A stretch of 10,177 bases of DNA. It comes from an uncultured Flavobacteriales bacterium (GTDB lineage: Bacteria; Bacteroidota; Bacteroidia; Flavobacteriales; CALTNV01). Numbering within the stretch: the first letter of the stretch is position 1; every line of letters begins with the position of its first letter. The position numbers and the translations under genes are program-made. Shown piece after piece: positions 6,569-10,177 of the stretch. The DNA lies in contig CALTNV010000100.1 in the NCBI GenBank assembly GCA_943845485.1, forward strand, positions 1 through 10,177, read 5' to 3'. The notes beneath the pieces are model-generated. The model did no database searches. It saw nothing but the letters and a program-made list of their open reading frames with translations, and had not been told where the DNA came from.

Positions 6569-6576
6569 TAGTTTTG
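6569..6576 (+). promoter_or_regulatory. Promoter -7 box TAGTTTTG for ruvX
   Basis: TAGTTTTG is an exact TAnnTTTG match only 4 bases before the ruvX ATG at 6581. If used, transcription would start at or within a few bases of the ATG, giving a leaderless or nearly leaderless mRNA. No TTG lies at the normal upstream distance. Confidence 0.5.
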
Positions 6577-6580
6577 CACT

Positions 6581-6991
6581 ATGGGAAAAGCATTAGCCTT
6601 TGATTGGGGACTAAAAAGGACTGGATTAGCAGTAACAGATGATTTAAGAATTATCGCATCTGGTTTAACAACTATTAAAACAGATGAAATATACTCTTTC
6701 TTAAAACATTATTTAGAACAAAATAAAGTAACTGATTTTGTTGTTGGCATGCCCAAAAGACTGAACAATACAGATACTCATTCTACTGAAGATGTAAGAA
6801 AATTTATTAAGCAATTAGGAGAGAAATTTCCAACAATAAAAATTAATGAAATCGATGAAAGATTCACATCTAAAATGGCTTCAGCGGTAATAAGTCAATC
6901 GAATAAATCAAAAAAGAAAAAGCAGAATAAATCTCTTATTGATGAAGTAAGTGCAACAATTATTTTGCAATCATATTTAAACATACTTTAA
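6581..6991 (+). CDS. ruvX: Putative Holliday junction resolvase RuvX (YqgF)
   Basis: A 136-residue RNase H-fold nuclease of the RuvX/YqgF family, tied to Holliday-junction processing and, in E. coli YqgF, to 16S rRNA 5'-end maturation. The motifs are AFDWGLKRTGLAV (6-18) with catalytic Asp8, VVGMPKRLNNTDTHST (54-69), DERFTSKMA (92-100) with Glu93, and a last acid, Asp121, in LIDEVSATIILQSYL. A lysine-rich loop (SKKKKQNK, 110-117) precedes the last motif, as is normal. Length matches the family (about 135-150). The ATG follows a -7 promoter box by 4 bases, so this gene is probably first in the operon, and def starts 10 bases after its stop. The ruvX-def pairing is, as I recall, common in Flavobacteriia. 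Confidence 0.94.
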   Translation: MGKALAFDWGLKRTGLAVTDDLRIIASGLTTIKTDEIYSFLKHYLEQNKVTDFVVGMPKRLNNTDTHSTEDVRKFIKQLGEKFPTIKINEIDERFTSKMASAVISQSNKSKKKKQNKSLIDEVSATIILQSYLNIL

Positions 6992-7001
6992 AAAAAATAA
7001 A

Positions 7002-7565
7002 ATGATTTTACCAGTTATAGCATATGGAGATCCTGTATTAAGGAAAGTTGGAGAAGAAATAGAGGAAAATGATCCTAAACTAAAAGATTTAATTGATAAC
7101 ATGTGGGAAACTATGTACAATGCTAGTGGTGTTGGTTTAGCTGCTCCACAAATTGGAAAATCATTAAGATTATTTGTTATCGATGCATCTCCTTTTGCAG
7201 AAGAAGGTGAACACCCTGAATTAAAAGACTTTAAAAAAGTATTCATTAACCCAATCATAGAAGAAGAAACTGGTAAAGAGTGGCCTTTTAAGGAAGGATG
7301 CTTAAGTATACCAGAAATAAGAGAAGAAGTTAAAAGAAAAGAAAAAATCACAATATCTTACTACAATGAAAACTGGGAGTTAATTGAAGAAGATTATGAA
7401 GGAATTGCTGCAAGAATTATTCAACACGAATATGATCATGTTGAAGGAATCTTATTTATAGATTACCTGAAGCCATTAAAAAAACAAATGCTAAAAAGAA
7501 AACTAACAGACATATCAAAAGGAAAAGTTTTACCAAGTTATAGAATGAAAATATTTAAAAAATAA
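7002..7565 (+). CDS. def: Peptide deformylase
   Basis: Def removes the N-formyl group from the initiator methionine of new proteins at the ribosome. All three family motifs are intact: GVGLAAPQIG (43-52), EGCLSIP (98-104) with metal ligand Cys100, and QHEYDHVEG (141-149) with ligands His142 and His146 and catalytic Glu143. The 187 residues suit a Gram-negative type I enzyme. The insert near 63-76 (PFAEEGEHPELKDF) is acidic and typical, to my recollection, of Bacteroidota members. The C-terminus is rich in lysine (LKKQMLKRK and FKK), plausibly for ribosome contact. The ATG follows AAAATAAA and lies 10 bases after ruvX. The next gene starts only 2 bases after the def stop, which indicates tight co-transcription and probably translational coupling. 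Confidence 0.97.
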   Translation: MILPVIAYGDPVLRKVGEEIEENDPKLKDLIDNMWETMYNASGVGLAAPQIGKSLRLFVIDASPFAEEGEHPELKDFKKVFINPIIEEETGKEWPFKEGCLSIPEIREEVKRKEKITISYYNENWELIEEDYEGIAARIIQHEYDHVEGILFIDYLKPLKKQMLKRKLTDISKGKVLPSYRMKIFKK

Positions 7566-7567
7566 GA

Positions 7568-8116
7568 ATGAAAATATTATACAATATTATCACTTTTATA
7601 TCTTTAATTTCATGTGTTAACAACACTAAAATTGAGAAACACAGAGAAATAAACAATCACAAAGACTCTCTAATTGAGGTAATCACAATTTTTAATACGC
7701 AGCTAAAAAACAAAAATATTTTAACTGAAGAAGGCTATAAAAAAGGAATCATCTTGATTGAAAATTATAGATCGTTCATTAAAAAATACAATAATGACTC
7801 ATTGATTGAAAATTATTTATTTGACTTAATAATGTATCAACAAGGCTTGAACTTTACAAATGATGCATTAAAAAGTATGGAGGATTTTATAATTAAGTTT
7901 CCAGAAAACCCTCGAACACCTGAATTAATAAACATGCAAGCCAGTATTTATGATATTGAGTATCATGATGAACAAATGGCTAAAAAAACTTATTTAAAAT
8001 TGATTAACAACTATCCAGATAATCCATTATCTATAAAAGCACAAGAAATATTAGATAATGGTGACCTTGATTTAACAATAGAGGAAAGAGTTCATAAATG
8101 GCAAAAACAAAATTAA
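7568..8116 (+). CDS. TPR-like lipoprotein, function unknown
   Basis: A 182-residue predicted lipoprotein that I cannot name. Residues 1-16 form a short signal peptide (MKILYNIITFISLISC) ending in a lipobox LISC, so Cys16 would be lipidated after signal peptidase II cleavage. The mature N-terminus VNNTK lacks the acidic surface-export signal described for some flavobacterial lipoproteins, so a periplasm-facing location is more likely. The rest is helical: about 33-75, then a TPR-like pair with NDALKSMEDFIIKFPENPRTPEL (98-120, split at the FPENP turn) and DEQMAKKTYLKLINNYPDNP (134-153). The FPENP and YPDNP turns resemble the repeats of BamD/YfiO and YbgF-type outer-membrane proteins, but it is shorter than BamD and may only share the fold. 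It starts 2 bases after def, so it is co-expressed with it. Confidence 0.8.
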   Translation: MKILYNIITFISLISCVNNTKIEKHREINNHKDSLIEVITIFNTQLKNKNILTEEGYKKGIILIENYRSFIKKYNNDSLIENYLFDLIMYQQGLNFTNDALKSMEDFIIKFPENPRTPELINMQASIYDIEYHDEQMAKKTYLKLINNYPDNPLSIKAQEILDNGDLDLTIEERVHKWQKQN

Positions 8117-8156
8117 ATCGTAAATAAGAGCCTAATTAAGCTCCGATTTACGATTT
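8115..8156. terminator. Bidirectional terminator overlapping the end of the minus-strand gene
   Basis: AAATCGTAAAT (8115-8125) pairs with ATTTACGATTT (8146-8156), and an inner GAGC/GCTC (8128-8131, 8140-8143) extends the hairpin across a small internal loop. T-rich sequence follows on the minus-strand side and a weaker ATTTATTT on the plus side. The left arm begins in the lipoprotein stop codon, and the right arm lies inside the last codons of the minus-strand gene. Confidence 0.65.
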
Positions 8157-10177
8157 ATTTCAACTTTAAAATTTTTAATATTTATTCCATTATCTGAATT
8201 ATTCCATATATAAACTTTCACTTTCCCTTTATCAGGCAAATCATCTAGGTAATCAACCATATCAATTACTATATGTTTAGATGAATAAATATCTAAAAAC
8301 CTAGATGTGTTTAAACTCCAATTTAGCCACTTAATATTATTTTCATCAATATCATTGACTTCGAATACCACAAAGGTGTTTTTTTGCCATAATTTTGAGA
8401 ACTTATAGTTTAAACTCACATCAAAAGTTAGTTGATTATTGACAATAGAATCTTTAATAAAATCGGAAGTAAAAGAAGAAGAGAACCCTTTACTTTCAAT
8501 TACTTTATCATGAGAATCTACATCAAATGATTCAATCACATTATTATCAAGTTTCTTCTTAAACAAGGTAAAATTAGATACAGAAAATTGACCATTAGAG
8601 GATTTGATGATATCATCATCAATTCTAATTCTATAAGATTTAACATCAAAAAAGACCTCTTTATTAAAATCTTCAATAAAAGGACTTAACCAAATACCAT
8701 CAGATGCATTTGTAGGTATAAATCTAAAAGAGACTTCCCTTCCATTATATAATTTATAATCAATAATAAAAGGAGAGCCTTTAAATAAAAAACTCTTTAA
8801 CCTATAAAATAAAGAGTACTCAAAATTAATTTTCAACAATATATTTTCTCCTTTAAACTTTAAAGGGATAGGATTCCATTTATTATAAGACAGATCATCA
8901 ACTATAATATCTTTAGTTGATAAACTAGCATTTATTTTATTTTTTTTGAACAATACATATGAGTTATCGGAATACTTTATACTATAGTTATCTATTATAT
9001 TTTTTATTGTTAAAGGCTCATCATTTAAAAGATATCTTTCATCAATTGAATTAAAGTCAGTTATATCATTCTTATATAAATTAACTAATAAATAATCTGG
9101 TCCAGATAAAAAATCAAAACTTTTAGAATTGATACTATCTAACCAATGATTATAAGCTCCCGATTGCAAAGTAGACCTTGGAGTCCAATTTAAATCATTT
9201 GCTACTGCATAAGTCAAGTCCCAAGGATAGAAATCTATACTATTTTGACCAACAATAGTCAATAAGGTATCAGGTAAAATATTTGATTTTAAGTTATTGT
9301 TAGATATTTTACTCATGTCAGAATCAAAAGACTTTGCTTTTAAAACAATTTCTTTAAAATTATGAACTCCATTAAATTTAAATGGATAACCATAATACAT
9401 TGGTAAATTATTAAAATTTAAATAAAAACTATAAATACAAACAAAACCTAACAGAGTAATTATTACTCTTTTTTTAGAAGAAAGTAAAATTCCAATAATC
9501 CAAAATATAATAATAAACCAAAAAAATTGTCTTACATGATAAACATCCTCCCTAACCATTGAATGTTTCCAGGTAGCAAATAAAGCTGGCAAACTAAGTA
9601 TTAACAATATTCTTAAATTACTTTTTTGAATGAATATTATATAAAAAGGAATAATAGTTAAAATTAGTAAAACCCAATTATTATGTGGGAAAAGAGCTAA
9701 TGCTTCAGTATAACCTCCAGATAATTTGAATGTATTTTGTAAATAATCAATAAACTTATTGAAGCTTAAAAATATAATACTACCTGAAAGAAAAAAAACA
9801 GAAACACTTATAAAAACAGTCTTAAGATTATGAATTGAATTTTTAAAATCAACTAAAAACAAACTAATAAGTACTGAAATTGATATAACACCTAATGATG
9901 TTTTAATCGAAATGGCTAACGAAGCCAAAAAAATAGCTAAATAAAGTATTAAACTATTTTTAGTTTTAAAAAAATCAAAACACAATAGTACAATATTAAA
10001 TATCAATAATAAATCGATACTTATAAAGTATGATGCAATTAATAAAAGGATAATTGAATAAAAGTAATTTACTTTATACTCTTTTACTAATTTATAAAAT
10101 TGATAAAAAAATAAAAACTTCAATAAAGTATAGAAAGCCAAAAAAAACCAAAAAAGACTATCCTCAATAATTGGCAT
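8132..10177 (-). CDS. Large polytopic membrane protein, GT-C-like, uncharacterised (probably N-terminally truncated)
   Basis: I recognise the architecture but not a named gene. The visible 681 residues hold about nine hydrophobic segments within 6-252, then a soluble part. The first Met is at the very last base of the window (10177), so the real start probably lies beyond it. The soluble part has a motif FYPWDLTYAVANDLNWTPR (316-334), then an AYNHWLDSINSKSF stretch (341-354) and GPDYLLV (359-365). I associate these with unnamed large membrane proteins of other phyla that resemble GT-C glycosyltransferases. The C-terminal half is rich in beta strands and probably forms two domains: about 441-540 (LKINFEYSLFYRL, then FRFIPTNASDGIWLSPF) and about 545-676. 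No DxD-type catalytic loop is visible; in GT-C enzymes it lies in the first extracytoplasmic loop, here outside the window. Envelope glycosylation is a guess. Confidence 0.85.
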   Translation of the reverse strand: MPIIEDSLFWFFLAFYTLLKFLFFYQFYKLVKEYKVNYFYSIILLLIASYFISIDLLLIFNIVLLCFDFFKTKNSLILYLAIFLASLAISIKTSLGVISISVLISLFLVDFKNSIHNLKTVFISVSVFFLSGSIIFLSFNKFIDYLQNTFKLSGGYTEALALFPHNNWVLLILTIIPFYIIFIQKSNLRILLILSLPALFATWKHSMVREDVYHVRQFFWFIIIFWIIGILLSSKKRVIITLLGFVCIYSFYLNFNNLPMYYGYPFKFNGVHNFKEIVLKAKSFDSDMSKISNNNLKSNILPDTLLTIVGQNSIDFYPWDLTYAVANDLNWTPRSTLQSGAYNHWLDSINSKSFDFLSGPDYLLVNLYKNDITDFNSIDERYLLNDEPLTIKNIIDNYSIKYSDNSYVLFKKNKINASLSTKDIIVDDLSYNKWNPIPLKFKGENILLKINFEYSLFYRLKSFLFKGSPFIIDYKLYNGREVSFRFIPTNASDGIWLSPFIEDFNKEVFFDVKSYRIRIDDDIIKSSNGQFSVSNFTLFKKKLDNNVIESFDVDSHDKVIESKGFSSSFTSDFIKDSIVNNQLTFDVSLNYKFSKLWQKNTFVVFEVNDIDENNIKWLNWSLNTSRFLDIYSSKHIVIDMVDYLDDLPDKGKVKVYIWNNSDNGINIKNFKVEINRKSELN

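Noticed and set aside
6977..7351. 124-residue minus-strand reading frame across the 5' half of def
   Set aside because: It is antisense to the intact deformylase motifs, with Ser/Leu-rich shadow composition.
1..10177. CRISPR array, toxin-antitoxin, phage defence system, biosynthetic cluster or mobile element
   Set aside because: No regularly spaced repeats, transposase, integrase, Cas, nuclease-NTPase or similar genes were seen; the genes are housekeeping or envelope functions.

Overview
The window is very AT-rich, almost wholly coding chromosomal DNA from a member of the Bacteroidota, most likely Flavobacteriia/Flavobacteriales. The signs are: start codons preceded by A-rich stretches (recurrent AATAAA just before ATG) instead of Shine-Dalgarno sequences; promoter -7 boxes of the Bacteroidota type TAnnTTTG; and the gene neighbourhoods coiled-coil gene-zapA-rny, ruvX-def and pterin synthase-folE. 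It looks like a core housekeeping region. I see no transposase, phage gene, CRISPR array, toxin-antitoxin pair or integration scar. No stretch longer than 300 bases lacks a gene; the longest inter-CDS gap (6296-6580) holds a tRNA-Asp and two terminators.

Layout, left to right. (1) The 3' part of a TPR-protein gene runs in from the left edge; its frame is open back to base 2, so the ATG at 152 is internal. A bidirectional 15-bp terminator separates it from the convergent hldD gene (ADP-heptose epimerase, LPS inner core). (2) A divergent intergenic region with a 16-bp palindrome and a TATCTTTG box leads to a three-gene operon: a 6-pyruvoyl-tetrahydropterin-synthase-type enzyme, GTP cyclohydrolase I (folE) and a Bax-inhibitor-1 family membrane protein. 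(3) After a terminator come a short coiled-coil gene (GTG start), zapA, a structured hairpin with a T-tract, and rny (RNase Y). (4) A terminator, then a stand-alone tRNA-Asp(GTC) with its own promoter and terminator. (5) ruvX, def and a small TPR-like lipoprotein form a tight operon. (6) Convergent to it, and sharing a terminator that lies partly inside its coding sequence, is a large minus-strand membrane protein that reaches the right edge and is probably truncated there.

How the genes work together: FolE makes dihydroneopterin triphosphate from GTP, and the neighbouring PTPS-type enzyme uses it. The Cys-x5-HGH signature of that enzyme is the animal PTPS/biopterin type, not the Cys-x3-HGH type of E. 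coli QueD. ZapA (FtsZ-ring stabiliser) follows a ZapB-like coiled-coil gene and precedes the membrane-anchored mRNA endonuclease RNase Y. RuvX and peptide deformylase are housekeeping.

The items most worth a second look are the zapA-rny hairpin, the PTPS-type signature next to folE, the near-leaderless starts implied by promoter positions, and the uncharacterised large membrane protein. I did not find convincing evidence of a wholly new biological system.
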